Both the position numbers and the translations under genes were made by a program. From positions 1 to 21,347 of the forward strand of contig CAJVPP010001261.1 of the NCBI GenBank assembly GCA_910592005.1: a stretch of DNA of 21,347 nucleotides, written 5' to 3'. Numbering within the stretch: the stretch's first letter is position 1; every line of letters begins with the position of its first letter. The notes under the pieces are model-generated. The model had not been told where the DNA came from, did no database searches, and saw nothing but the letters and a program-made list of their open reading frames with translations. The DNA is from Funneliformis mosseae. Its lineage: Eukaryota; Glomeromycota; Glomeromycetes; Glomerales; Glomeraceae. Shown here one piece after another: positions 9,422 through 19,462 of the stretch.

Positions 9422-9563
9422 AATAGTAAATATAAACTTTCTTTAAAAGTTTTAACATTTTGATAAATTTATAACTTTATTTTTTTTTTAGTAAAGATAC
9501 TAAGTCAAAGTTCAAAATAGTAAATATAAAGTTTCTTTAAAATTTTAGTATTTTTGATAAATT
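9422..9563. repeat. Two-copy direct repeat, 94-bp period
   Basis: A ~48-nt segment beginning AATAGTAAATATAAACTTTC and ending TTTTGATAAATTT (9422-9470) recurs at 9516-9563 with a few substitutions. An intervening segment contains AAAGATACTAAGTC. Probably a local tandem duplication. Confidence 0.7.
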
Positions 9564-9793
9564 TTTTTTTTTGAAGTGTAATAATATTTAAATACTAATA
9601 ATCTATTAATAATTATAACTATACTATTTAAGTTAGAGTTTTCATTTAAAATACAAATTGCATTTCAAATATTTAAAAATTTTTTAAAAATAATTTCAAA
9701 TAAATATCGAAATGATTTTGAATATTAAAAGTCAATTCAAATTATTATATATTAAATACAAAATTATTTTAGATATTTGATATTATATATACT
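9564..9793. other. AT-rich spacer
   Basis: Nothing recognised. Confidence 0.4.
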
Positions 9794-10071
9794 CTTTAGT
9801 TTAGAGGTTGAAACCAGCTGAAAATTCTTTAACCAGTTAATAACTGGTTAAAATATTTGTTAACCAGTTAATTAACTGGTTAAAATTAACTTTGGCCAGT
9901 ATTATAAATTTGGCCAGAGTAAGACAATATTTTATCAATCATAAAAATCTTAATTCTGGCTAGAAATTGAATTTCAGCTAGATTTAAATTCATTTATTTT
10001 AACCGGTTAAAAAAAATTTTAACCAGTTAACATGTTAACTGTTTTAACCAGTTCCAACCTCTACTTTAATT
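9794..10071. mobile_element. 262-bp hAT-like non-autonomous element with TSDs
   Basis: The element spans 9802-10063. It starts TAGAGGTTGAAAC and ends with the inverted counterpart (GTTCCAACCTCTA), and is flanked by CTTTAGTT (9794-9801) and CTTTAATT (10064-10071), an 8-bp duplication with one mismatch. Eight-base duplications and short TIRs beginning TAGRG suit hAT elements. Inside, near each end, there are many copies of AACCAGTTAA, AACTGGTTAA and AACCGGTTAA, which look like the subterminal motif arrays bound by hAT transposases. A second motif, GGCCAG, occurs toward the middle. There is no coding capacity, so mobilisation would need a transposase from elsewhere. Confidence 0.8.
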
Positions 10072-10551
10072 TATTTTAAAATAAATAATTAATCAATAAG
10101 ATCATGATTAAATTTAAGTTTCAATTAGAAACAGCTTAATTGATATTAGCTTAAGAATTATTACTAAATTATAGATATTTAAAACTTAATCCTTTAAGAT
10201 CTTTAAACCTCTAAACTATTACTAAATTTAAATAGAAAGATTACTTTTAGTCATGGAGATCATCAATTTCCTATTCTTATTAATATTAATTAGAATCACT
10301 ATGATTTTTGCTTATTATTAGAATTTTAGTATATAATTAGAAAAACTAAGATGAAATAACCTTACAAGACATATATTTACAAATTTATCTTAGTAATAAC
10401 TTAATTTTTTTTAGTAGAAGTAGTTTAGTTTATAGCTTAAAATTATAAATATATATGTTTTTTAAAGTTTTGATATTTAATTAATTTATGCTTTCTAATA
10501 ACTTTATTTATTATTAACAATAAATTTTAATAATTTAAGTTTAGAAGATCA
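10072..10551. other. AT-rich spacer
   Basis: No supported gene. Several TTAAACTT/AAGTTTAA stretches, no clear array. Confidence 0.4.
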
Positions 10552-10640
10552 GTATCTCTAATTTAGTTGGTAACAACTAAGATTTTATTATGAATTATAC
10601 TGCAATAGCTACAAGTTCAAGTCTCAGCTAAGGCATAAAT
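10552..10640 (+). mobile_element. tRNA-like pol III promoter (SINE or tRNA relic)
   Basis: A-box match TAATTTAGTTGG (10559-10570, close to TRGYNNANNNGG) and B-box match AGTTCAAGTCT (10614-10624, close to GGTTCRANNCC), 44 nt apart, a normal tRNA/SINE spacing. Forcing a cloverleaf gives poor acceptor and T stems, so it is not a working tRNA. A tRNA-derived SINE head or an old tRNA pseudogene fits. Sequence after 10640 is AT-rich and its 3' end is not defined. Confidence 0.45.
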
Positions 10641-11577
10641 TGAATGATTTTTATAAAAATTTCATTGTAACTAAATATGTATATATATAGACTAATATAT
10701 ATTTGAAATTGATTAATCAATCTGTAGATTGACATTAATCATACTTAAATACTAAGCTTTAAAGAACATGTAGATGCAAATAAAGCTAAAGATCAATAAA
10801 AATTTAGTCTTTGCTTATATATCTATAATTGATACTATTACATCTTCAAACTTAGGAATCCTACATAAATAAAAAGTAATTAACTAATAATTAGTAGATT
10901 TGAAGAGTATAAAAAATAATAGACTCATTTTATGTTACAGTTTTGAGTCAAATCATATTATTATTAGAGGTTAAGGTCAGATTCAATTTCTGGGTATATT
11001 TAATATTATGGGTACTAAGTCATTATCTATATAAAGAATCTAATCCCATGACCTCAAAAATTATCAATAGGATAAACCCTTATAAATTAAATTGGTAAAA
11101 ATAGTGACTGTCAATTACTGTAGCTGAAGTGAGCCTTTTATTCAAATTTAATTTATAAAAATCTAAAAGAAAATTTAGTTGAGTGAATTTTGAGATCAAA
11201 TTAGACAAAATAGATTATAATTAAAATGGTAATCCCTTGGTAAATGTATATAATAAGGTTGCACTTACTCTTAATCAGTGGTGAAACTTTTATTAGCTAA
11301 TCTTTATTATTCAAGCTTTATTTTAGCCTATTATCAAAGTAAACGCATTTATAAAAAAAAATAATTTAAGTTTACTAATTATTCTATTCTCTTTTTTTTA
11401 GAATTTTTTTTTATTTTATTTATTTATTTTAATTTTTTTTCTTTCTTTTAAATAATTTTTTAAATTAGATTTTATTCTTTTTTTATATTTTAAAAAATAG
11501 GATTTTAAATAATTTAGGTCTATATATATAATTATTTTAAGTAGTAAAGGCTAATTTGTATCAAATATCAATTTAAG
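10641..11577. other. Spacer with a small hairpin, no gene
   Basis: Slightly richer in G and C than the flanks. An imperfect ~23-bp inverted repeat spans 10967-11055 (GAGGTTAAGGTCAGATTCAA against AATCTAATCCCATGACCTC). This part may be further SINE-like sequence, but no second A/B box pair was convincing. T-rich from 11390. Confidence 0.4.
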
Positions 11578-11790
11578 ATTCAAATATTTTTGGTTGTTAA
11601 AGTTTTAACATTCTCATCATATAGTCTAAATATTATTTATAATAATAGTAGCAAATAAGTACTAAATTTATAATTTATAACAAATTTATTAATTCTTTAA
11701 TTTTAATAAAATCTTTTTAATTAATAATATAAATCAATCATAAAAAAATATTAATTTAATAAAAAACATATAATTTTATTACAAATCCTT
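11578..11790 (+). repeat. Dispersed repeat, left copy of an inverted pair
   Basis: The stretch including AATAATAGTAGCAAATAAGT, ATAATTTATAACAAATTTAT and AATCAATCATAAAAAAATAT matches the reverse complement of 19240-19460 in the same order. Identity is high over about 170 nt and fades outward. The two copies face each other across 7.5 kb. Confidence 0.75.
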
Positions 11791-12117
11791 ATAATTTTTA
11801 ATGTAATAAAATATAATTTATTTTATTATTTTTATATATTATTATTTAACAATTTTATTTACAGAATTTTTTATAAAAAAAATACTAAAAAATAATTTTT
11901 TATAAAAAATATATACAAAATTTATTAAGTAATAAAAAAAAATATATTAATTTTTTTAGATAATAATTTATTATAATTAATTAAGTATGTTAAAAAATAA
12001 CTTTTTTTACTCATTTTTATTTTATATTTAAAAAAATTAAAAAAAAATAAAAATTTGAAATGAAATTATTTATAAAGATAATTTTTTTATATATATTATT
12101 AAAGTTTTATATAAATC
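11791..12117. other. Extremely AT-rich spacer
   Basis: Almost only A and T. Nothing resolvable. Confidence 0.4.
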
Positions 12118-12275
12118 AGCTTGATGTTTGCTACTGATCCAAACTAAGTCACTTTTTTCAGCTTAGTTTAGCTTAGCTTAGCTCAGTTTAAAAAATTAAT
12201 CGATAAGCTAAGTTAAGCTTAGCTAGCTTGCAAGTCAGCTCATTTTGCTTGCATTTATATTTCAAAATAAAATTC

Positions 12276-12565
12276 TATTGAAAAAAATGTTTCTGAAATA
12301 ATTTTCTTTAAAAGGAATATTTTTAAAATGATTTCTATTAAGAAAAATATTTTCAGAATCCTTCAAGAAAAAACATTTTTAAAACTTTCCTTTTCAAGAG
12401 AAATGATTCTAAAATAATTCTCTTCAAAAGAAATGATTCTAAATAATTTTCTTTGAAAAAAATATTCTAGACAATTCCTTTTGAGAGAAATATTTTCAAA
12501 GCAATTTTTATAAAAATATTACTTTTAGAACAATTTTATTTAAGGATTTTGCTTTTGGAAGGTTT
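12276..12565. repeat. 29-bp minisatellite, ten copies in exact register
   Basis: Units start at 12276 and every 29 bp to 12537, with no length change across ten copies despite heavy substitution. A typical unit is TCTTCAAAAGAAATGATTCT plus AAATAATTT. The TTCTTTNAAAAGAA core is self-complementary. The period is not a multiple of three, so it is not coding. Confidence 0.9.
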
Positions 12566-12589
12566 CTTGAATTTAATGTTTTACATAAA

Positions 12590-12674
12590 TTTAAATCGAT
12601 CTGAATTCAATTTGAATCTGATAAATCAGATTTAAATTCAGATTTAAATCTGATCTGTCAGATCTGAATTCAAC
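12590..12674. repeat. Left CAGATT/AATCTG palindromic block
   Basis: Overlapping short palindromes such as ATCTGATAAATCAGAT, CAGATTTAAATCTG and GATCTGTCAGATC, with GAATTC repeated. Its counterpart lies at 13083-13215. Confidence 0.75.
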
Positions 12675-13083
12675 TTTTTTAAAGCTGAAAATTTCCTTTT
12701 ATTGAAAAGAAATGAATTTTGAAACACTTTTAAATCTGAAAATTTATTTTTTTTATTGAAAGAAATAAATTTTTGAACCATTTTTCAAGCTGAAAATTTG
12801 ATTCTTTTCATTAAAAAAGACAAATTTTCAGATTTTTTTTAAAGCTGAAAAGTTCCTTTCATTAAAAAGAAATAACTTTTTATACTTTATAATTGAAAAG
12901 ATTCCTTTTATTGAAAAGGTGTAAACTATTCAGATCTCTTTTAGAACTGAAAAAATTCTTTTCATTGAAAATAAATAACTTTTCAGATTTCTTTTAAAAC
13001 TGAAAAGGTTTCTTTTTATTAAAAAGAAATATTTTCAGATTTCTTTTATAACTGAAAAATCATTTTTCAATAAAACTTTTCAA
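12675..13083. repeat. Central ~52-bp hairpin tandem array, eight copies
   Basis: The CTGAAAA (once TTGAAAA) landmark recurs at 12685, 12736, 12790, 12845, 12894, 12947, 13000 and 13052, spacing 49-55 bp. Each unit holds an outer inverted pair (CTGAAAAGTT with AACTTTTCAG) and an inner pair (CTTTT, loop ATTG, AAAAG), so each can form its own cruciform. Confidence 0.85.
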
Positions 13084-13215
13084 ATTCAGATTAGATTTAA
13101 ACCAATTGATCAAATTCAGATCAAATTTAGATTTCAATAGATTCATCAGATTCAGATTGAATTTAGATCAAAATCAAATATCAGATTTAAGTAAAATCTG
13201 ATCTAATCTAATTTG
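13083..13215. repeat. Right CAGATT/AATCTG block
   Basis: Repeats of TTCAGATTAGATTT, TCAGATCAAATTTAGAT, TCAGATTCAGATTGAATTTA and AAATCTGATCTAATCTAAT. Compositionally the partner of 12590-12674. Confidence 0.75.
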
Positions 13216-13253
13216 TAGAATACTACTTAAAAAGAATTATCTCTGTGGCTTTT

Positions 13254-13465
13254 TCTTTAAAGGAATTGCATGTGGAATCAAAATTCTTTATAAAAATCAC
13301 TCTAAAAGTGAAATCCTTTAAGAAAATTACTCTATAAGCAAAATCTTTTAAAGAAATCACTTCAGAAGTGAATTCTTTTAAAGAAATTTAGCTTCAAATG
13401 CAATTTTCTTTAAGAAAACACTATCAGAGCATTTTTTCTTCAAAGAAAACCTCCTTTAAATTTAT
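13254..13465. repeat. 30-bp minisatellite, about seven copies
   Basis: Unit starts at 13254, 13285, 13315, 13345, 13375, ~13406 and ~13436. Typical unit CTTTTAAAGAAATCACTTCA plus GAAGTGAATT. It contains a strong small hairpin (TCACTTCAGAAGTGA) in addition to the CTTTTAAAG core shared with the left 29-bp array. Confidence 0.85.
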
Positions 13466-13551
13466 TTACTTCAAAAAAGAAAATGCAAGCTAACGAACTA
13501 AACTACAGTATAAGCCAGCTTATCTGATTCATAATTCATTTTTTAGTAGTC

Positions 13552-13569
13552 TGAGCTAAGCTTAGCTCA
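13552..13569. repeat. 18-bp perfect palindrome TGAGCTAAGCTTAGCTCA
   Basis: Exact self-complement in the right end of the nested element. A looser run of the same AGCTTAGCT motif fills 12160-12235 in the left end, suggesting paired terminal motifs. Confidence 0.9.
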
Positions 13570-13604
13570 TTTGATTTACAAACAGCTTAGTTTATTATGA
13601 AGCT

Positions 13605-14113
13605 CTATTTATTATTTTATATTAGAAATAAAAATATAAAAGTTATTTAAATAATATTTTAAAAGTTTTATTTTCTTATTAATAGGTTTATTTTATTTTT
13701 TATTGTGATACTGATATTAATATTGATATTAATAATGGTTACATTTAAAAATAATTCTTATAATTATTTTCAAATTTTAATTGAATTGCAACTTAATTAT
13801 ATTATAAAAAATTTAATTGATTCACAAGTTATAACTCAATTATGCTATTTTTTAATTATGATATTCATTTTTAATTATATTAATAGTTATATTGATAATG
13901 ATCTTAATTTTGGTATTAGTTTTAATTTTACTATTAGTTTTAGCTTTAATGCTAAGCATTAATACTATAGTGTAAGTCATCTAAAGACTACATTGCTACG
14001 CCACATTCCGAAATTTAAAATTTGAATTACACAAAAATTTTATATATAAATTATTAAAAAAAAATTATAAAAAACAAATAAAAAATAAAAGTAAAAAAAA
14101 AAGATTTATTTAT
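13605..14113. other. AT-rich spacer with low-complexity open frame
   Basis: 13705-13962 is open on the plus strand only because GATATTAATATTGAT-type simple repeats lack stops; the peptide is Ile/Asn/Phe low complexity. 13975-14020 (CATTGCTACGCCACATTCCG) is locally richer in G and C and adjoins the transposase 3' side, so it may belong to that transposon, but no matching inverted partner was found beyond 16250. Confidence 0.4.
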
Positions 14114-16238
14114 TTATTTATCTATCTTATCTAATTCTTCAAATATATAATTAGGAATACATCTATATGATTTATACTTCTTAACTGCATATTTCGCTAA
14201 TTTGCCTATTAATCCTTTTCTATATACATCCATATATCTAAATAATTTTCTTGCAAATCGTCTAATAGTTACTACATCAATTGATTCTAAAGCATTAAGA
14301 ATAACAGATTGCAAACCCGATTAAGAATAATCACAATGTTATCTTGCATATCTTTTCGCTTCTCTCTAATATCTTTCTATAAAATTAAGTTCACAATGAA
14401 ACTTAGGATAAAAAATTATTTGATGTCTAGCTTCTTCAATAATTTCTTCTAAAAGACTTTTTTGTTTAAGAAAATCTGGTTGTAATAAAATAATTCTTCT
14501 TGCATAACAATCAATTCTATTATTATCAATAATTTTTTCCTTACATAATTTGCAATCAGCTAATAAACCCTGCTTTTATAATCCTCTTTCAATTAATACA
14601 GCTCTCATACCTTATAGCTTTCCTTGTAATGTTATAACTTCATAATCATTAGAAAATATCATAGATTGTGATATATTATTTAGACCAAAAACAGTTGAAC
14701 GCATATAATAAATTATTTTAGCTTTTTCTCCTCCATCATTTAAAAGCATCCAATTTGCAATAAGTGCATTATCAGAATAAGCACTATGATTAGAGCTATT
14801 ATCAAAAGCAAAGACAGCAATACAATTTGGAAAAATGCATTAAAAATTGGAATTGCTTTAGTTTTTAATTATTCTGCAACATGATTAGCTATCTAATAAC
14901 CTTCTTAGTTTTTTCCAAGATTAAACATTATACGAGCTTCATAAGAAATATTAGGATAATATTGTTATTGATTTTGTGATATTTGAAGACGTCCAATAAC
15001 TTCTGTTAAAAATTCTGAAACTATAATAGATCTTCTAATACCCTTTTTTCTTAAGGAAAACATTCCATCTTCTATCTAAACACCTCTTGAATTATCATTC
15101 ACATAAAAGATAAATTTATCATAAGTAACCAATATATGTTCCTTTTCTCCTTCTTTTGAAACTGGTAAAATACATTCTATAGAATCTCCTTCATATGTAG
15201 TCATATATTGTTCAAACTCTGCTATTCTTTCAAGAAATATTTTTCTATATGCAACTATATCATCATACTCATATCCATCATAATAAATGTCTTGATGATG
15301 CATTTGATATTTATAATCCAATACTTGTAACCAATATTGTGCTGTACTTAAACTAATTGAAGATTTTATAACTCCAACTTCTGCTAAAAGAACTTCATTG
15401 ATAAAATTTTTAAATTCAAAAGGGGTGATTTTATTATTTTATTTTCATAATCATTGTTTACACTTTTCTACTATATCTTCATTATCAATAATACAAATTG
15501 TTTTTTGATGACATCCTCGATGAGAAATTGGAAGTGTTTCTGTTTCTAACCAATATTTTGCCCATTTACAAATTTACCTTTCTAAATATATTGTTGTTGA
15601 TGTTTTTTTTTAAAAAAATTATATTTGCAGCTTGTTTACTAGCTTCTATTTTATCACTATCATCTAATCTTTTTAAGTATTCAAAATTGCCCTTTTTTGA
15701 TTATATTCAAAAGCATTCATTATTTTTTGATTATTAAGCAAATCGTTGTAAAGAATTATTAATTTTGCTTCATTATTATCATTTTTTTAAGATTTATCAT
15801 CATTATCTTTAGATTCGTTAGTTTCTTTAAAAATTGGTAAGAAGGTTGATGAAGAGGTTTTAGTATCTACTAAAAACCAATTTTCTAATTTAGGTATATT
15901 AATGACTGCTTTAGTAAATATACTGTTTGGTTCATATTTATCATACCAGGTTGATTTTTTAGTTTTTCCAGTTAAATATTACCCTCGTTTGCTTTTTTCT
16001 AAATCATTATCAAACTTTCATTTAAGATTTAAAGGAATATTAATAAGATGAGCTTTATATTCTTGTTGTTGTTTTGTAAAACTTAATGGAACATCTTTAC
16101 TGCTATCATTATCCTAACATTCATCAAAGGCGGTAGTGTTGAGTTCAAAAAATTCAGTATTTTTTTTGCTGCCAAAACAGCCATTATGCTTTTTTTTTGA
16201 GTTTTAAAAAGTATTTTTTTTTTAGAAATACAGCCCAT
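14114..16238 (-). pseudogene. Decayed DDE-superfamily transposase
   Basis: Read from an ATG at 16238 (MGCISKK; an earlier ATG lies at 16250) to TAA at 14114-14116, about 708 codons. N-terminal part: KQQQEYKAHLINIPLN, YLTGKTKKSTWYDKY and FTKAVINIPKLENWF. Middle: CKWAKYWLETETLPISHRG, then YYDGYEYDDIVAYRK. Catalytic-domain landmarks: KEHILVTYDKFIFYVND (first acidic residue), VSEFLTEVIGRL, KAIPIF, IAVFAFDNSSNHSAYSDNAL (second Asp region), GMRAVLIERGL, and FHCELNFIERY (third acidic position) followed by REAKRYAR. C-terminal tail: TIRRFARKLFRYMDVYRKGL and VKKYKSYR. I recognise this as the DDE endonuclease type abundant in Rhizophagus. It is broken by frameshifts (poly-A near 16200, ~15700, ~15600, ~14840) and more than a dozen in-frame stops, several at positions where the family has Trp. 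No terminal inverted repeats were found. Confidence 0.8.
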
Positions 16239-16790
16239 TTTACATTTCATTAAAAAAAAATTTTCTTATATTACAAAATTCAATATATAAAAAACCTTTT
16301 CGTTAAAAAATTCAATGAAAAAATTTTCTCACTAAAGAAATCACAATGCGAATATCATTTACATTGTGCAGCTTATTTTCATAATAGATCAATTTTATTG
16401 GTCAGATTGCAATCACATGATAAAACTTTATTCTAAAATTTTACTATTTACATATATGTTTATATAAAAAATTTTCAACTTTAAATTACAATAACTTTTG
16501 AAATATTTATGCTAATAAAAAAGTAAACTAATAGAATGGTCAAAATAAAATCATAAAAATAATAAAAGTAGATATTATAATAATAAAGAATTTGATAAAA
16601 ATCATATATTAAAAAATAAGACTTTTAATAATATTTATAAAAGTAAAACTATGTAGGTTAAACTTTAATAAATAAATACTATATAAAAGATTTAAAATTT
16701 TAAGCAGATTATTAAAGAATCAATCTTTAAAGTTTAATGAATATTGTTACTTTTAAATTATAATAGAATTGATTATAATTAATTTTAAAG
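16239..16790. other. AT-rich spacer upstream of transposase
   Basis: Would hold the transposase promoter and a transposon end, but no inverted repeat or target duplication could be matched to 13.6-14.1 kb. From 16480 it is A-rich with no frames. Confidence 0.4.
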
Positions 16791-18370
16791 TACAGTCAAC
16801 TCTTATTATAATGAATTGTTTATCTAAGTTAATTTCTTTATTATAAAAAAATATATTATCACTATAATAAATTATTTAATATATATAATAAATATTTTAT
16901 TATAATGAAATATTATTAATCAAATCAATCAGAATGATTCATATAATCACATAATGATAAGTAGTTCTTTTTTTATTTTTTCTATTTAATTTTAAATTTT
17001 TTAAATAATTTATTTTTTACAATTATTATTTTTTAATTAAATTTTTAATTTCAGAATATTTATTTTTTTTTTTTTTTTAATAATTGCTTTTATTTTTAAT
17101 TTTATAATCAACTTTTTTTTAAGTTTTTTTTTAATATACTGCTTTTATTTTTTATTTTATTTTTTAATAATTAATTTTATTTTTAAAATTTTATTTTAAT
17201 TATTTTTTATCTTTTTTTATTAATTAATTTATTGTTAATTTTTTTTTATTTTTAAATTTTAGATAAGAAGGAAAAAAGGAAAAAGTTTTTTTTTTTTTTT
17301 ATTTATTTTATTTTATTTTATTTTTTTTAAGAATAGTTTTTTTTAGATTTTAAAAAATTAATTGATAAGTTAATTCTTTTTTTCTTAAAATAGATGAGCT
17401 TTTCTAAGAATATTTAATTAATTATTTTCTTTTTTTTTAAGATTAATCTTATTTAAATATTGAAAATCAACTAGTAAATTAATTTTCTTATTTTTAAAAT
17501 AGGTAAACTTCTTCTAAAAATGTTTTATTAATATTCTTTTCTTCTCTATTTTTAGGTAGCACTTTTTAGATCTTGGAAATTAATTAATAAGTTAATTTTC
17601 TTCTTCTTAGAATAGATAAGATTTTTGAGAATATTACTAATATTCTTTTTCTTTTCTTTTTTTAGATCTAATTCTTTTTTGAATATTGATAATTAACTGG
17701 TAAATTAATTTTTTTCTTCTTATAATAAATGAGTTTTTTTAAAAATTTTACTATTATGTTTCTTCTTATTTTAGAATTAATTTTTTTAGATCTTAAAAAC
17801 TAACTGATAAATTAAAATTCTTATTTTAAAATAAGTAAGCTTCTTTAAAATATTTTATAATATTCTTTTTTTTTTCTTTTTTTAGAATTAGCTTTTTTTT
17901 AGACTTTAAATTAACTAGTAAATTTTATATTTTAATGCCAATTAATTTGATAATATTAAAATTAATTTAATATTATTATAAATTATTAATAAAATAATTA
18001 TGTTTATTAGAATACAATTTGTTTATTAAAATATAATTTAATTAGTAATTCATTAATTTATTCTAAAATATAGTAAGTTTAATTTCTTTTTTCTAAAATA
18101 GGTAAGCTTCTTTGAGAACATTTAATAATATACAATTTTTTTTTTTATAAAACTAGATTATTTTAAAATCTTTATTATATAAAAAGTTATTATAAATAAA
18201 ATTTATTAAAAAAAAAGTATTTTATATATGTATATTTATAAATTTTTTATATATTATTATATAGTATTTAACTAGTAAAATTCAATATAATAAAATTTTT
18301 TAATATAATAATTTGTATTATATCAAAAATTTGTTATATTATAATATATAAAAATTTGTTATATTAAAAT
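16791..18370. mobile_element. Possible decayed Tc1/mariner-pogo-like element
   Basis: It begins TACAGTCAACTCTTATTATA (TA target plus CAGTCAACTCT terminus), followed by repeated TTATTATAATGAA motifs to about 16910. Around 18280-18365 are inverted-looking counterparts (TTCAATATAATAAAATTTTT, AATTTGTTATATTA repeated). The final inverted AGAGTTGACTG terminus was not found, so the right boundary is a guess. The interior holds a T-rich region and the ~110-bp tandem array, with no transposase. Confidence 0.4.
17340..18140. repeat. ~110-bp tandem array, six to seven degenerate copies
   Basis: The landmark AATTAAYTRRTAARTTAATT occurs near 17356, 17465, 17578, 17691, 17798 and 17909 (spacing 107-113). 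Each is followed by a T-rich run, AAAATAGRTAAGCTTCTTT-like sequence and an AATATTCTTTTTCTTTT segment, then TTTTTAGATCTT. After a gap a partial seventh copy lies near 18060-18130. Non-coding. Confidence 0.8.
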
Positions 18371-19239
18371 TATCTATAGATTTAATAAAAAAGCAAAACT
18401 AAATATGAGTAAAATCTTTGCTTTGTATATTATATTTACAATAACTTCAAAAGAAAGAATAAGATTAATTTAATTATTTTTATAAATTAGATAGTAAAAA
18501 ATTATTTTAAAGTTTTAGTTTTTAATTATGATTTTTCATTTCTTTAAATATATAATAATTGAAAAATCTGATTGAATAAATTATTTAATTGAATAAATTT
18601 AAAGATATAAATTCAATTATATATAAATAATAATATTTTATATTTTATTTGAAATAATATTATTTAATAAAATATTTGATATTTATAAAATCTTTTAAAT
18701 AAAAATATAAAAATATATTATTAGAATTAAATATAATAGATAAAAGTAATATAATTAAAATAAAATAATAAAGATAATAAAAAGAGAAGAAGTTACTAAG
18801 TAATTAATTTTATTATTATACAGATTATTAAAGTGAGTAGCAATTTTGATAATAGAAAGATTATTTGATATTTTTATAATTTTAAATATTATAAATCACA
18901 AAATATAAAAAAAAGTTTAAAAATTAAAAAAGAGTAATTAAATAAATTAGTTCTACATATGTAATTCTTTCTATATAAAAGAGCAAAACTATTTGTATTA
19001 ATAATAGATAAAGAAAAAAACAAATTAATAAAATAAGTAAAAAGCAAAAATTTTAAAGTTAGTAAAGTTAGTCTATATAGTAAAAATAGTAGTAAAAAAC
19101 TTTATATTAAAGGAATTATATATTTAATAAAATCTATAAAAAATTTAAATATATTTTTTCATTATTTAAAATAATTTTATATTTTTTCTTTGAAATTTTA
19201 TATTAAAATTCTTTATATTTTATAAAGAATAAATATAAT
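18371..19239. other. Extremely AT-rich spacer
   Basis: No gene. Some segments (around 18810-18990) resemble 16480-16740 in wording (CAGATTATTAAAG), hinting at a further old duplication. Confidence 0.4.
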
Positions 19240-19460
19240 ATATAAGGAATTGTTAATTAAATAATATAAAGAAATTCTATATTTTTTAACAAATTAATAT
19301 TTTTTATGATTGATTTACATTATTATTAAAAAGTTTTATTAAAAATAAAAGAAATAATAAATTTGTTATAATTTATAGAATTAGTACTTATTTACTATTA
19401 TTATTATAAATAGTATAATAAAAATGTTAGTATTTTATAATCTAAAAATTTGAGTTTCTA
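19240..19460 (-). repeat. Dispersed repeat, right copy of an inverted pair
   Basis: The reverse complement contains AATAATAGTAAATAAGTACT, ATAAATTATAACAAATTTAT and GTAAATCAATCATAAAAAAT, in the same order as 11608-11790. Its outer edge abuts the CAGTCAACTCT terminus at 19463. Confidence 0.75.
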
Positions 19461-19462
19461 AC

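Larger units (their letters stand above)
12118..13604. mobile_element. Mirror-ordered nested palindromic arrays (~1.5 kb element)
   Basis: From the outside in: AGCTTAG/CTAAGC-rich ends (12118-12240 and 13480-13604); a 29-bp array on the left (12276-12565) and a 30-bp array on the right (13254-13465), both built on TTCTTTAAAAGAAAT; CAGATT/AATCTG blocks (12590-12674 and 13083-13215); and a central ~52-bp hairpin array (12675-13083). Every unit is itself roughly palindromic, so the order A-B-C-B-A is mirror-symmetric and either strand could fold on itself along its length. Outermost AGCTT (12118-12122) and AAGCT (13600-13604) form inverted ends. No coding capacity. Best guess: a foldback-type or complex satellite element; no known family recognised. 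Confidence 0.75.

Noticed and set aside
10552..10640. Functional tRNA gene
   Set aside because: A and B boxes are present but acceptor and T stems do not pair.
12276..12565. CRISPR array (29-bp units)
   Set aside because: Units are contiguous with no spacers, strongly diverged, and the genome looks eukaryotic.
13705..13962. 85-codon open frame on the plus strand
   Set aside because: Made of GATATTAATATT-type simple repeats; the peptide is Ile/Asn/Phe low complexity with no start context or homology feel.
15498..15737. 79-codon plus-strand open frame
   Set aside because: It lies opposite the decayed transposase, whose minus frame is clearly the coding one.
13975..16400. Terminal inverted repeats of the DDE transposon
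   Set aside because: Compared 13960-14100 with the reverse complement of 16240-16460; no convincing match beyond AT-rich chance.
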